Origin: GCA-003244245 sp963823755
Lineage (GTDB): Bacteria > Actinomycetota > Actinomycetes > Mycobacteriales > Pseudonocardiaceae
Direction of reading: 5' to 3'
Length of the DNA stretch: 64,000 bases
Assembly (NCBI GenBank): GCA_963823755.1
Contig: CAWGMP010000006.1
Coordinates: 8,178-72,177 of the forward strand
In this document: piece after piece, positions 1 through 9,622 of the stretch
How positions within the stretch are numbered: the stretch's first letter is position 1
Layout: the number at the start of each line of letters is the position of its first letter
Notes under the pieces: model-generated
Database searches by the model: none
The model's input: the letters and a program-made list of their open reading frames with translations, nothing else
What the model was told of the DNA's origin: nothing
Translations under genes and position numbers: made by a program

Positions 1-822
1 GCTGGCACCGAGATCTGGTGACCCGGCGCTGAACCCAGCCCCGACGCCGCACCAGCGGCCGGTCCACAGCACCCGAGGTGCGTCAGCTGGTGTTGCGACT
101 GGCTTCGGAGAACCCGACCTGGGGGCACCGCAGGATTCACGGCGAACTCGCCGGGCTCGACCACCAGATTGCGCCTAGCACCGTATGGTCACTCCTCAAG
201 CGAGCCGGCATCGACCCCGCCGCGCCGCAACGGCCCCACCTGGTGGCAGTTTTTGACCGCCCAAGCACACGGCATCCTCGCCACCGACTTCTTCAGCGTC
301 GACACCCTGCTGCCGCACCGGCTCTCTGTGCTGTTCGTCGTGGAGCACGCCACCCGCCGCGTCCACCTCCTCGGCATCACCGCGAACCCCACCGGTGCCT
401 GGACCAGCCAGACCGCCCGGAATCTCCTGACCGACCTCGATAACCGTCTGGCGGGCTTCGCGTTCTTGATCCGGATCGCGACAGCAAGTTCACCGGCGTC
501 TTCGATGCCGTGTTCGCCAACCAAAGCATCCGGATCCTGCGCACACCGGTGCGTGCGCCTCGAGCCAACCCTATCGCCGAGCGATGGATCGGCACCGTCC
601 GCCGCGAGTTACTCGACCGGATGCTAATCGTCAACCGCCGCCACCTCAAGACAATGCTGGCCGAGTACGTGGCACACTTCAACGGCCCATCGCCCCCACC
701 GGGCATTGCATCAAGCAGCACCACTCAGACCACTACCCCAGGTCGCATCATCACCCGACCTTCGCCTCCAACGCCGCGACCGGCTCGGCGGACTGATCCA
801 CGAATATACCCAGGTTGCATGA
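1..822 (+). pseudogene. Degraded rve-type (IS3/IS481-like) transposase, 5' end outside window
   Basis: Reading across frames gives a recognisable DDE integrase core. It starts with WHRDLVTRR upstream of a TGA at about 32, then NPTWGHRRIHGELAGL (about 114-165). The frame shifts near 225 to GPTWWQFLTAQAHGILATDF and VHLLGIT. It shifts again near 475 to SIRILRTPVRAPRANPIAERW and RRELLDRMLIVNRRHL. The protein tail LIHEYTQVA ends at the TGA at 820-822. At least three frameshifts and one nonsense codon make it non-functional. The 5' part lies before base 1. Family assignment rests on the HRRIHGEL, DFF.VDT and PRANPIAERW blocks; the exact IS family is uncertain because these blocks are shared by IS3 and IS481 relatives. 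Confidence 0.75.
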
Positions 823-936
823 CATGGATGACCTATTCGGCACCCACAAGGCTGACGAGTCGCCGTGGGCCGCGAGGCCGTCCCGGTTCGGTCCTGAGCA
901 TCGCGGCCACGCTCGCCGGGTGCCTCGCGCGGCGGG

Positions 937-1668
937 TCAGCTCGTGCGGAGTTCAGCGGCCAGGTGGGCGGTCTCGTTGACGCTGTACACCGTCCACCGG
1001 CCGGCGGCATACCAGCAGCGGGTCAGCGAGGCGTGTGCCGGGCGTAGCGCGTAGTCACGGTCGAGTCCCAGCACGTCGGCCAGGTGCGCGTTGATCACCC
1101 CGTTGTGGCAGGCGATCACCGTGGTGCCGTTGGTCCGATCGGTACCGTGCCGGGCGGCGATCGCCCCGATCGCGGCCCGGACCCGGTCCCGGAACCGCGG
1201 CCCAGGCTCGGCCGGTACCAGCGTGTCCCACCGACCGCCGGTGGCGAACTCGGCCGCAGCCCGATGCCAGCCGGCTGCGTCCAGTCCAGCTCCGGCGGCC
1301 ATCACCGCCCCGCCCAACTCGATCTCCCGCAACTGCGGGACCGGCCGCGAGGACAGGCCGAGCGCGTCCGCCACGATTCGCGCGGTCTGCGCCGCGCGGT
1401 CCAGATCGCTGGTGTACACCGCGGTCACCGGCTCGGTCGACAACAGCATCCCGGTCGCCTCGGCCTGCCGGCGGCCCAGTTCGCTCAGCGGCGGGTCGAG
1501 CCGTTCGTCGGCGCGCCGACGTGCGTCCGGTTTCGGCTGCCCATGGCGGAGCAGGATCACCTCCAGGTGTGCTGCACCCCAGCTGGTGGCCGCGGCGATA
1601 GCGTCGTCGACGATCCGTCCTGGCTCGGCCGGCCCCGGCCCGCGCCAGCCCGACTTCGACCGTGCCAT
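937..1668 (-). CDS. Histidine phosphatase superfamily protein (phosphoglycerate mutase-like)
   Basis: This 243-residue protein carries the family's catalytic N-terminal motif LLRHGQP at about residues 40-46, the phospho-accepting histidine. Further on come DPPLSELGRRQAE, YTSDLDRAAQTA and the second conserved histidine in VIACHNGVI (about 185-193). The arrangement matches the RHG/phosphoglycerate-mutase-like phosphatases, which remove phosphate from small metabolites in the cytoplasm. It is the last gene of a leftward three-gene unit and begins 16 bases after the stop of the cupin gene. An inferred role is dephosphorylation of the product of the GT20 enzyme two genes upstream, the step done by OtsB in trehalose synthesis. 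The substrate cannot be read from the sequence. The start is the first ATG; the motif could also be reached from a later start. Confidence 0.85.
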   Translation of the reverse strand: MARSKSGWRGPGPAEPGRIVDDAIAAATSWGAAHLEVILLRHGQPKPDARRRADERLDPPLSELGRRQAEATGMLLSTEPVTAVYTSDLDRAAQTARIVADALGLSSRPVPQLREIELGGAVMAAGAGLDAAGWHRAAAEFATGGRWDTLVPAEPGPRFRDRVRAAIGAIAARHGTDRTNGTTVIACHNGVINAHLADVLGLDRDYALRPAHASLTRCWYAAGRWTVYSVNETAHLAAELRTS

Positions 1669-1684
1669 TCGGCTGCTCCTCGGC

Positions 1685-2689
1685 TCAGGCGGGGTGGAAA
1701 CCGTCGTGTACCGGCCAGTCCTGGTGGTAAGCCTCGCGCGCCGCCTGCACCAGAGCGGTCAGCCGTGTGGGTGCGCCATACAGGTGCAGGTCGGCTAGCG
1801 ACTCGCCGCAGGCAAGCCAACCGGCCAGCCAGTCGGTCCGTGGCGCGCCGGCCGGCTGGCCCCAGGCTCGCAACGCCGCCGGGCTACCCACGTGCTCCAG
1901 CCGGGCACCATGCCACCGGGCGGTGATCGCGAGCGGCTCGGCCCGCCGGTACTTCCCGTCCCGGGTACCGGTGCCGTGCGACTGCCCGCCGTGCAGAAGG
2001 GCAGCGGGTCGTCCCGCCTCCCCGGCGCCGAGGTCGGTGGTCACGTTGAACACCGCGGCCGGTCCGTCGAGCGCATAGCTGGTGTGCCAGATGCCGAATG
2101 GGACCGCCATCATCTCGCCAGGACCGCAGACCTGTTGGTAGACAAAGGGTTTTCCACTCACGGTGTGACCGGCGACCAGCATGGCGACGCGACCGGTCAA
2201 GGTCTGGAACACCTCGAGCTGACCAGGCAGGTTCCAGTGTCCGGTCGACCGATACGGCTCGCCGCCCGGTAGGACGCCCGGCTGGTACACGACGAGGTCG
2301 GCCAGCAGGTATCCGGGACCGTGCGGCAGGCTGCCGTCCGGCCCGCTGGCCGGTACGCACCGCTCGGTGTCGAGCTGCCGCGGCGGCAGGAAGTGCCGCA
2401 CGGCCCAGTACAGCAACGGGTCGTACCCGTGCCGGCAGCTGGCCGCGGCCGCGGCCCGGTCGGCCAGGTACACCGGGTTGTGGCCACCGGCCCGGAGCAG
2501 ATCCGACAGCCGGCGCGGCTCGGCGGCGGCGAGATACCCGTCGACCGCGAGCCGGCCGTCCTGGCGCACCGTCACACCGGGGATGCCGACCGGCAGCGAC
2601 ACCGGGTCGGGCAGCGTGCCCCGCTGCCGCAGGTGTGCCAGTACCAAGTCGCGCGCCGGACTGCGCGGTCCGGCCGTACCGTGGGTCAT
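1685..2689 (-). CDS. Cupin-fold protein resembling archaeal-type glucose-6-phosphate isomerase
   Basis: The product has 334 residues. The central region reads STGHWNLPGQLEVFQTLTGR and, about 30 residues later, PGEMMAVPFGIWHTS. These are the two cupin motifs, with His and Glu metal ligands in the first and His in the second. Metal-dependent phosphoglucose isomerases of the cupin type have the same spacing, but the protein is longer than those enzymes (about 190 residues), with N- and C-terminal extensions I cannot assign. Its ATG overlaps the stop of the GT20 gene (ATGA), so the two are almost certainly co-translated. An isomerase or epimerase acting on a sugar or cyclitol phosphate is a reasonable inference; a plain metal-binding cupin remains possible. 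Confidence 0.6.
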   Translation of the reverse strand: MTHGTAGPRSPARDLVLAHLRQRGTLPDPVSLPVGIPGVTVRQDGRLAVDGYLAAAEPRRLSDLLRAGGHNPVYLADRAAAAASCRHGYDPLLYWAVRHFLPPRQLDTERCVPASGPDGSLPHGPGYLLADLVVYQPGVLPGGEPYRSTGHWNLPGQLEVFQTLTGRVAMLVAGHTVSGKPFVYQQVCGPGEMMAVPFGIWHTSYALDGPAAVFNVTTDLGAGEAGRPAALLHGGQSHGTGTRDGKYRRAEPLAITARWHGARLEHVGSPAALRAWGQPAGAPRTDWLAGWLACGESLADLHLYGAPTRLTALVQAAREAYHQDWPVHDGFHPA

Positions 2690-4113
2690 CGTTGGCTCTC
2701 CCTCGGGTCGGAGTCGGCCAACTGGGCCAGCCAGCCGGCAGCACCCTGCCCGGCGAGTAGATGACGCAGCTCGGCGTGCCGGCCGGGGAAGCCACGCGGC
2801 GCGCTACCGGTGCCACACATCGCCTCTCGGAGCGCCGCGGCGGTGGCTGTCACATCGTATGGCTGTACCGGCATGACATGGCCGGCAAGGTGCTCGTAGG
2901 CACCGGCATTGACCGACAGCAGCAATGGCGCGCGCTCGGCCAGGAACAGCGCCTCCTTGGCCACCAGATTCATTCCGTCGATCGTGGGGTTGACCAGGGT
3001 GACCTCGGCGCCGGACAGAGCCGCGGTAACGCAGTTGCGGGAGCTGGCCGCGTCCGGGTACACCAGCGACACCGCCGGGCGGTCGGGTGTGGCGAACCGG
3101 TCGTTGATGTCGGCCACCATGGCCTCGCACAGCCGCTGGTGTTCCCGGCTGCGCTCGGTGGTACGGCTCGGTGGGGTGGCCACCGCGCAGAACCACCACT
3201 GGCCAGACAGGTCCGGCTCGCGGTCCAGCAGTGCCCGGTAGGCGGCGAACCCGCGCGGCTGGTTCTTCCACAGGTCCAGCCGGTCAGCCCGGGCCACCAC
3301 CCGACGGCCGGCGCCGAGCACGGCCATCCGCTCACGCCATCGGTCGGTGCTCGGCTCGGTGTCCATCCGCCGTAGCGCGTCGATGTCCAATGGGAACGGT
3401 GCCACCGCGATACGCGTCTCGTGGCCCTGGTAGGCCACCTCTCGCTCGCTGACCCGGCAGCCGGGCAGGAAACGCGCGCAACAGGACAAGAACGCCGCAG
3501 CCCACCGGCTGTCATGGAAGCCCACCACATCGCAGCACAGCAGGCTGGCCAGGATCCGGTCCCGGATGGCGGCCGGCAGGATGCCGTAATAGCCCGGCTC
3601 GCACCACGGTAGACCGTGGAAGAAGGCCAGCCGGCCGCGCCGTTCGACCGGGCCGGACAGGAGTTCGGGCAGCAGGAACAGGTGATAGTCATTGATCAGG
3701 ATCAACTCGTCGACCGAATCGGCCGCCACGCCGGCCAACCGGTCGGCGTAAGCCCGGTTCACCGCCTCGTACCCTGCCCAGGCGCGAGCGAACTCGCTGT
3801 CGAAAGCCGGTTCCCGCGAAGTGTCGAGCAGGTAATGGAACAGCCACAGCATCAGCCGTACCCCGATGGTCAGGTAGTGCTGTTCCAGCACGGGTTCGGG
3901 CAGGCGGACCTGGTGCAGGGTGACCTCACCAGGTAGCCGCACCGGTTCGCCGTCGTGGTCCGGCGCGCCGGCCGGCGCGGTACAGATCCAGTCGCCGCCG
4001 AACTCCTCAAGCAGCGTCACCAGCAGCGGCACCAGGCCACCTGGGGAACGGGGCAGCAACCCGACACCGTTCTGCCAACGCGGTGCGCTGTTACTGCAGA
4101 CGATCAGTTTCAC
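2686..4113 (-). CDS. GT20-family glycosyltransferase (trehalose-6-phosphate synthase / pseudoglycosyltransferase-like)
   Basis: I chose the GTG at 4113 because GAGGAGGG lies 8 bases upstream; it gives 475 residues, normal for the family. OtsA-like blocks appear in order: PGGLVPLL near the N-terminus, LWLFHY, INDYHLFLLP, LAFFHGLPW with CDVVGFHD, VAPFPLDI, the altered sugar-nucleotide loop VARADRLDLWKNQPRGFAAY where OtsA has VDRLDYTKG, then TPPSRTTERSREH, VNPTIDGMNLVAKEALF and a tail. The DGMNLVAKE motif is retained, but the donor/acceptor loops are divergent, as in the VldE/ValL-type C-N-forming pseudoglycosyltransferases. It probably joins an activated sugar or cyclitol to a phosphorylated acceptor. 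It leads an operon with a cupin and a phosphatase. Whether the product is trehalose-6-phosphate is open. Confidence 0.75.
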   Translation of the reverse strand: MKLIVCSNSAPRWQNGVGLLPRSPGGLVPLLVTLLEEFGGDWICTAPAGAPDHDGEPVRLPGEVTLHQVRLPEPVLEQHYLTIGVRLMLWLFHYLLDTSREPAFDSEFARAWAGYEAVNRAYADRLAGVAADSVDELILINDYHLFLLPELLSGPVERRGRLAFFHGLPWCEPGYYGILPAAIRDRILASLLCCDVVGFHDSRWAAAFLSCCARFLPGCRVSEREVAYQGHETRIAVAPFPLDIDALRRMDTEPSTDRWRERMAVLGAGRRVVARADRLDLWKNQPRGFAAYRALLDREPDLSGQWWFCAVATPPSRTTERSREHQRLCEAMVADINDRFATPDRPAVSLVYPDAASSRNCVTAALSGAEVTLVNPTIDGMNLVAKEALFLAERAPLLLSVNAGAYEHLAGHVMPVQPYDVTATAAALREAMCGTGSAPRGFPGRHAELRHLLAGQGAAGWLAQLADSDPRESQR

Positions 4114-4957
4114 GCGGGTACCCTCCTCGCAGCGCAAGGATCGGATGCCGACCGGTACTCACAACCCCCACAAGATCGCCAACCGCAGCGGCGGACGCCT
4201 CATCAACGACCGCCATGATCGTGGCGCCAAACCACCGAACTCACCATGCTTACCGCCTCGGCGCCGTGGAAGGCAACGTCAACGGGCCATGCGGGATATC
4301 GGACCGAGCGCGACCCGCCATCGCGCTGGACCGAGGCACTCGGCCTGTTGCACGGGGATGAGGTCGCCCGCCCGGGGTGATGGAGGACCTGATGGCGGCG
4401 GTGACCCGGCCGGGCGCGGGCGCGGTGGGGATGACGACCGGGCTGTGGGGTGCTGGGGGGTTCGGTAACACACGAACGTTCACTGAAGACACACCTAACG
4501 AGTGATCCTCGTCCATGCAGACTGAGCCTGCGGCGAGCTCGTCGACCGGGCTCGTGATCACCGTGATGCACTCTTCTGCCGATGACAGGTTGAGCTGCAC
4601 CGGAAGTCTCAGGAGGCGTCGCCACTGCTTGATCTTGAGACGACCGTGCAGGAGGTGACCGCCGCATCAGGTTCGCATGAGTTTCCGGGACCACCTTCAT
4701 GTAGAAAGTTGCCCGTTACCAGCAGGCAGCCGGATACCGTGCCGGGAAACATGACTTCACGCTGCACAGCTTGTCGTGCTCGTTACGCTCTGTGTCTCAC
4801 AGTGCTCACCATCGCCATATCTCACTCTAATGGCATATCTAAGCCTAAAAACTTGCTTCCCTTCATGACTTATCTGCTCCATGATGCCGCTGAGCGCTGT
4901 CGTGTCACCCCTTTGTGAACCGATGCGTGAGCCTGATGCGGTGTTCGACCGGGAGGT
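4114..4957. other. Intergenic region without a convincing gene
   Basis: About 840 bases separate the leftward glycosyltransferase operon from the rightward STAND gene. Open frames here are low-complexity shadows without family signatures or ribosome sites. The stretch from about 4720 to 4920 is distinctly A/T-richer than its surroundings and is a plausible promoter zone for the 4958 gene. I see no tRNA or terminator hairpin. Confidence 0.6.
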
Positions 4958-7900
4958 GTGGTGGCCAGGGTTTTCGTCAGCTACGCCCGTGAGGACCTAG
5001 CCCTGGCCCGCAAGGTGCATAGCTGGCTGGTCGCGGGCCGCCACGAGGCGTTCCTGGATCAGGACCCGCGTGATGGGATCGTGATCGGTGAACAGTGGCG
5101 GCAGCGGCTGCACGAACGGCTGCGGTGGGCTGATGCCGTGGTCTGTCTGGTCACCTCGGCTGCTGTAGCGTCGAGTTGGTGCACCGCCGAGGTCGCGACC
5201 GCTCAGTCACGGGGAAGTCGATTACTGCCACTGTTGGTGAAGCCCGACCTCGCTCATCCTCTGCTGACCGAAACTCAGCATATCGATATGACGCAGAACC
5301 CACCCGCGGCTCGTGCCGCGTTGATCGTGGCGTTGCACCGGATTGATGTCGCTGGGGGCTCAGGCTGGCCTGACGATCGTTCACCGTTCCCGGGACTGCG
5401 CCCGTTCGACAGCGACCGGCGGCGGGTGTTCTTCGGCCGCGCCCACGAAATCAAGCAGCTCGCTGAGCTGGTGCGCTCTACACGCGAGGATGCGGCGCTG
5501 CTGGTAGTGGGCCCCTCGGGATGCGGCAAGTCCTCGCTGGTGCGGGCCGGTTTGGTTCCAGTGCTGGCTGACGAGCCGGGGTGGCGGGCCCTGCCGCCCA
5601 TCTTGCCCGGGGCGAATCCAGTGGGGACGCTGGCCCGAGAAGTTGCCGCTGCGGGCGTGCGGATCGGTCTGGAGTGGACCCTGGACTACGTCCACCACCG
5701 ACTCGGCGAGAACGGCTTCGCGGAACTGGCCGACGAGCTGCTACTGGCCGACCCGGACGGTCCCCAGCAACGACTACTGGTCGTCATGGATCAGTTCGAG
5801 GAGCTGCTCACCCAGGCTACGCCCAGCCAGCGAGCCCGGTTCACCGAGCTGTTGCGTCCAGCGCTGAGCGGCCCGGTGCGACTAGTGGGCACACTGCGCC
5901 CGGAATTCCTCGACCAGTGGCTCGCCGACCCTGATCTGACCATCCTGTCAACCGAGACCTACCTGCTACGGCCCCTGCACCGCGAGGCGCTGCGGCTGGT
6001 GATCGAAGGCCCGGCCCAGTTAGCCGGCCTCGACGTGGAGGCCCACTTGATGGCCCGGCTGATCGACGATACCGATACTGGGGATGCGCTACCCCTGCTG
6101 GCGTTCACCTTGGCCCAACTCGCCGAAGGAATCTGTCGCGGAGAGCAACTGTCCGCCTCCCGCTACGACCAGCTCGGCGGAGTGCAGGGAGCACTAACCC
6201 GCCAGGCCGACGCCGCGCTGAACGCTGCCATCGCCACCGGTGGGCGCAGACGCGATGAGGTGATCGCTGGACTACTACGGTTGGTCACCGTCGACGAACA
6301 GAGTCGCCCCACCCGCTGGCGGGTCCGCCGTGACGAGCTGCCTGCTCCCGTGGTTGCTGACTTGGATGCCTTCATAACACGGCGGCTGCTGACCACCGAC
6401 GCCGACAACGGCGCCGTGGTGATCGGCGTCACCCACGAGGCGTTCCTCTCCGCATGGTTTCCGCTGGCCGAAGCGATTACCGCGAACGTGTCGGCGCTAC
6501 GTGCCCGGCGCGCGGTTGAACACGCTGCCACCGAATGGCATGACCACGGTCGCCCACCCAGCCGATTGTGGGGTAGCGGCCAACTCGCCGCCGCCGTCGC
6601 CGATACCGGCGCTCGCATATGCCCCGGCGGCATCCCGTCATCCCGGCAAAGCCCATTCCGGTGGCTGCCGCGCCGATACCGAGTACTGGTCACCGATCGC
6701 GTCGACCTCAGCGCGCAGGCTTGTGATTTCCTGCACTTCAGCATCTGCCGCGACCGGTCCCGCCGCAGGCGAGGCATCAGCATCCTGTCGGCACTACTCA
6801 TCCTCGCCCTGGCTGCAGCCGGTTTCGCGGTCATCAAGCAACGCACCGCGCAGCAGGGGCAGCGGATCGCCACCGCGCGCCAACTCCTCGTTCAAGCCGA
6901 AGCCACGCGGCGCACTGACCTGTACGCTGCGCTGCTTCTCGGCCTTGCCGCTGACCGTCTCAATCCTGACGGTGAGACCCGCTCTAGTCTGCTCAACACA
7001 CTGACCGCCGGCCCCTACATTGGCACGCTGACCGGACACAAAGCCGCGATAAAGTCGGTGGCGTTCGCTCCCGACGGTGACACCCTGGCCAGCAGTAGCG
7101 CCGATAACACTGTGATCTTGTGGGGTCTGACCGACCGTGCTCATCCCCGCCAGCTCGGGCAACCCCTGACCGGCCACACCAACTCAGTCAACTCGGTGGC
7201 GTTCACCCCCGATGGGCGCACCCTCGCCACCGGTAGCGCCGATAACACTGTGATCTTGTGGGGTCTGACCGACCGTGCTCATCCCCGCCAGCTCGGGCAA
7301 CCCCTGACCGGCCACACCAACGCGGTCAACTCGGTGGCGTTCGCTCCCGATGGGCACACCCTCGCCGCCAGCGGCGACGACGGCACACTGATCTTGTGGG
7401 ATACGACCGACCTGGCCCAGCCGCACCGCCTCGGGCAACCCCTGACCAGCCACACCAACTCGGTGGAATCAGTGGTCTGGACTCCCGACGGGAACACCCT
7501 CGCCACTGCTGCCGATAACACGGTGGTCCTGTGGGATCTCACGAACCGGGCACAGCCCCACCCACTCGGATCACCGCTGACCGGTTATACCGGCCCAGTC
7601 ACCTCCCTGGCGGTGGCCCCTGATGGGCACACTCTTGCTACTAGCAGCAGCACGAGCACCACCGCAATTCTGTGGGATCTGACCGACCGAGCCCACCCCC
7701 ATCAACTCCGGACACCCTTAGGAAATCAGTTCAGCCCCATAGACACCGTGGCATTCGCATCCCAAGGACGTATGCTCGCCACCAGCGGCGCTATCGGCAC
7801 CACCCTATTGTGGGATGTAACCGACCAAGCCCAGCCCTATCCCCTCAGTCCACCGCTAACCGATCTCGCCAGTCCGGTGAGGGTTGTGGCGTTCTCCCCC

Positions 7901-9073
7901 AACGGGCGCACCCTCGCTACCGGCAGTGACGACGGCGCGGTGATCTTGTGGGATACAATCGACCCAGTCCAGCCACACCGCCTCGGACCACCCCTGACCG
8001 GCCACAGCAGCTATGTGTTTTCGATGGCGTTCGCTCCCGACGGGCGCACCCTGGCCACCGGCAGCTTCGACAAAACCGTGATTCTGTGGGACACCACCGA
8101 TCTAGCCCATCCGCACCGCCTCGGACCACCGCTGACCAGCCATAACGCCGAAGTACTGTCAGTGGCGTTCGCCCCCGACGGACGCACCCTGGCCACCGCT
8201 AGCGCCGACAAGAGCGTGATCCTCTGGGATCTCACCGACCGTGCCCATCCCCGCCCACTCGGGCAACTCCTAACCGACCACACAATATTCTCAGTAGCGT
8301 TCGCACCCGACGGAGACACATTAGCCACTAGCAGCGGCGACACAACTGTGATCCTCTGGGATCTCACCGACCGTGCCCATCCCCACCAACTCGGCCAGCC
8401 CCTGACCGGCCACACCGCCCGCGTCTCGTCAATAGTGTTCTCCCCCAACGGACGCGCCATGGCCACCGGCAGCGCCGACAGCACCGCGATCCTGTGGGAC
8501 CTGACCAACCGTACCCAGCCCCACCAGCTCGCCCAGCTCGGACGACCACTTCCCGGCCACACCGGTACTTTAACGCCCATGGCATCGGCCCCCGACTTTC
8601 ATACTCTGGCCATCTCCAGCGCGGGCGGCACCGTGAACCTGTGGGACCTCACCGACCCAGCCAAGCCACACCGCCTAGGCGCGCCACTGATGGCCACCAT
8701 CAGAGTCGCTGATACGAACAACAACCATGATGTGATATCCTTGGCGTTTTCTCCCGATGACCGCACCCTGGCCGTGGGCAGCTACGACGTAATCCTCTGG
8801 GACCTCACCGACCCGACCCACCCCCACCGCCTCGGCTCGTCTCTGGCCAACGACATCGCTGCGAGTTCGGTGGTGTTCACTCCCGATGGGCGCACCCTGG
8901 CCGTAGCCAGCAATGACAAAATCATCACCCTGTGGGACCTCACGAACCTCAACACCCTCCGAGACCAAGTCGTGACACGCGCCTGCTCGGCCACCCATGG
9001 CGGGCTCACTCATGCCGAATGGGCGCGCTACATCCCAGACCTGCCTTATCAAACCACCTGCCCCACCTCCTGA
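4958..9073 (+). CDS. TIR domain - STAND NTPase - transmembrane - 14x WD40 protein
   Basis: This 1371-residue protein begins with a TIR-like domain (RVFVSYAREDLALARKV, then WADAVVCLVTSAAVASSWC, about 1-130). The bacterial STAND linker SPFPGLRPF...FFGRAHEIKQL follows, then a Walker A motif GPSGCGKSS (about 183-191) and a Walker B-like LLVVMDQFEELL near 275. A hydrophobic segment (ILSALLILALAAAGFAVI, about 608-625) separates the ATPase from about 14 WD40 repeats (about 685-1325), enough for two seven-bladed propellers. The C-terminus RACSATHGGLTHAEWARYIPD is typical of actinobacterial STAND-WD40 proteins. Such proteins sense a ligand through the propeller and oligomerise; TIR domains often cleave NAD. 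Role as antiviral sensor is inferred. GGGAGG at 4951-4956 sits close to two tandem GTG codons (4958, 4961); either may start. Confidence 0.9.
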   Translation: MVARVFVSYAREDLALARKVHSWLVAGRHEAFLDQDPRDGIVIGEQWRQRLHERLRWADAVVCLVTSAAVASSWCTAEVATAQSRGSRLLPLLVKPDLAHPLLTETQHIDMTQNPPAARAALIVALHRIDVAGGSGWPDDRSPFPGLRPFDSDRRRVFFGRAHEIKQLAELVRSTREDAALLVVGPSGCGKSSLVRAGLVPVLADEPGWRALPPILPGANPVGTLAREVAAAGVRIGLEWTLDYVHHRLGENGFAELADELLLADPDGPQQRLLVVMDQFEELLTQATPSQRARFTELLRPALSGPVRLVGTLRPEFLDQWLADPDLTILSTETYLLRPLHREALRLVIEGPAQLAGLDVEAHLMARLIDDTDTGDALPLLAFTLAQLAEGICRGEQLSASRYDQLGGVQGALTRQADAALNAAIATGGRRRDEVIAGLLRLVTVDEQSRPTRWRVRRDELPAPVVADLDAFITRRLLTTDADNGAVVIGVTHEAFLSAWFPLAEAITANVSALRARRAVEHAATEWHDHGRPPSRLWGSGQLAAAVADTGARICPGGIPSSRQSPFRWLPRRYRVLVTDRVDLSAQACDFLHFSICRDRSRRRRGISILSALLILALAAAGFAVIKQRTAQQGQRIATARQLLVQAEATRRTDLYAALLLGLAADRLNPDGETRSSLLNTLTAGPYIGTLTGHKAAIKSVAFAPDGDTLASSSADNTVILWGLTDRAHPRQLGQPLTGHTNSVNSVAFTPDGRTLATGSADNTVILWGLTDRAHPRQLGQPLTGHTNAVNSVAFAPDGHTLAASGDDGTLILWDTTDLAQPHRLGQPLTSHTNSVESVVWTPDGNTLATAADNTVVLWDLTNRAQPHPLGSPLTGYTGPVTSLAVAPDGHTLATSSSTSTTAILWDLTDRAHPHQLRTPLGNQFSPIDTVAFASQGRMLATSGAIGTTLLWDVTDQAQPYPLSPPLTDLASPVRVVAFSPNGRTLATGSDDGAVILWDTIDPVQPHRLGPPLTGHSSYVFSMAFAPDGRTLATGSFDKTVILWDTTDLAHPHRLGPPLTSHNAEVLSVAFAPDGRTLATASADKSVILWDLTDRAHPRPLGQLLTDHTIFSVAFAPDGDTLATSSGDTTVILWDLTDRAHPHQLGQPLTGHTARVSSIVFSPNGRAMATGSADSTAILWDLTNRTQPHQLAQLGRPLPGHTGTLTPMASAPDFHTLAISSAGGTVNLWDLTDPAKPHRLGAPLMATIRVADTNNNHDVISLAFSPDDRTLAVGSYDVILWDLTDPTHPHRLGSSLANDIAASSVVFTPDGRTLAVASNDKIITLWDLTNLNTLRDQVVTRACSATHGGLTHAEWARYIPDLPYQTTCPTS
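7095..7321 (+). repeat. Exact 89-bp tandem-blade repeat inside WD40 region
   Basis: Bases 7095-7183 and 7233-7321 are identical over 89 bases at an offset of 138 bases (46 codons, one WD40 blade). Neighbouring blades share the same protein pattern with many silent differences, so this pair reflects a recent blade duplication or gene conversion rather than constraint on the protein. Confidence 0.9.
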
Positions 9074-9622
9074 CGGCGGCTGACCTCAGACAGCGACGAG
9101 ACCCTCCCAATTCGTCGACGCCGCCGACCACAGCGAAAAGATCCTTCACTCACACCCCTCAAAGGACGAGGTGATCGCTTTGGCAACCGCAGTGGAATGT
9201 CCGCTCATGCCGCTGACCGCACGTGTGCCAGCGCAAGCTGTCTGAGACGTAAGTAGGTGCCAATGAGCCTGAAGTGGCCGATGTAACCGATGTGGCACCT
9301 ACTTTCACCCACCCGTCAGCGTCCCGCAAGGGGCATCCACATCTTAAGCGACCGTCAGCGGAACCACCGGAAGATCCTGCACCGGGAGCAACGGCGGCAC
9401 TGCATGGAGAAAACGACGATGGCACGGTTGCTGGTACACCGCCGGGAGGTCAGAGAGCAGTTCCCCGACGGGTGCGGTGGGTGACCGTCGGCGAGGACAC
9501 GACGGAGCCGGAGTTGGCCGAGAAGGTCACTAACGTGGTGAGCCTGTTGCGCGGTGTCCGGCCTCCGTTGACTGATCCGTTGGCGGCGGGGCGGAGTTGG
9601 GGCGCGTGTTGGGGTATTCACG
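9074..9622. other. Intergenic / decayed region upstream of split IS6 gene
   Basis: No frame gives a family I recognise. Around 9407-9600 two frames together read MEKTTMARLLVHRREVREQ and then WVTVGEDTTEPELAEKV, which looks like a short broken gene of unknown function running into the IS6 remnant. A codon-based call is not justified. Confidence 0.4.

Noticed and set aside
4203..4700. Leftward open frames of 116-165 codons upstream of the STAND gene
   Set aside because: Composition is low-complexity, there is no ribosome site and no family motif.
6960..8960. Regular repeats of about 135-140 bp suggesting a CRISPR or tandem-repeat array
   Set aside because: They are WD40 blade codons in one open frame, not direct repeats with unique spacers. 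No CRISPR array was seen anywhere in the window.
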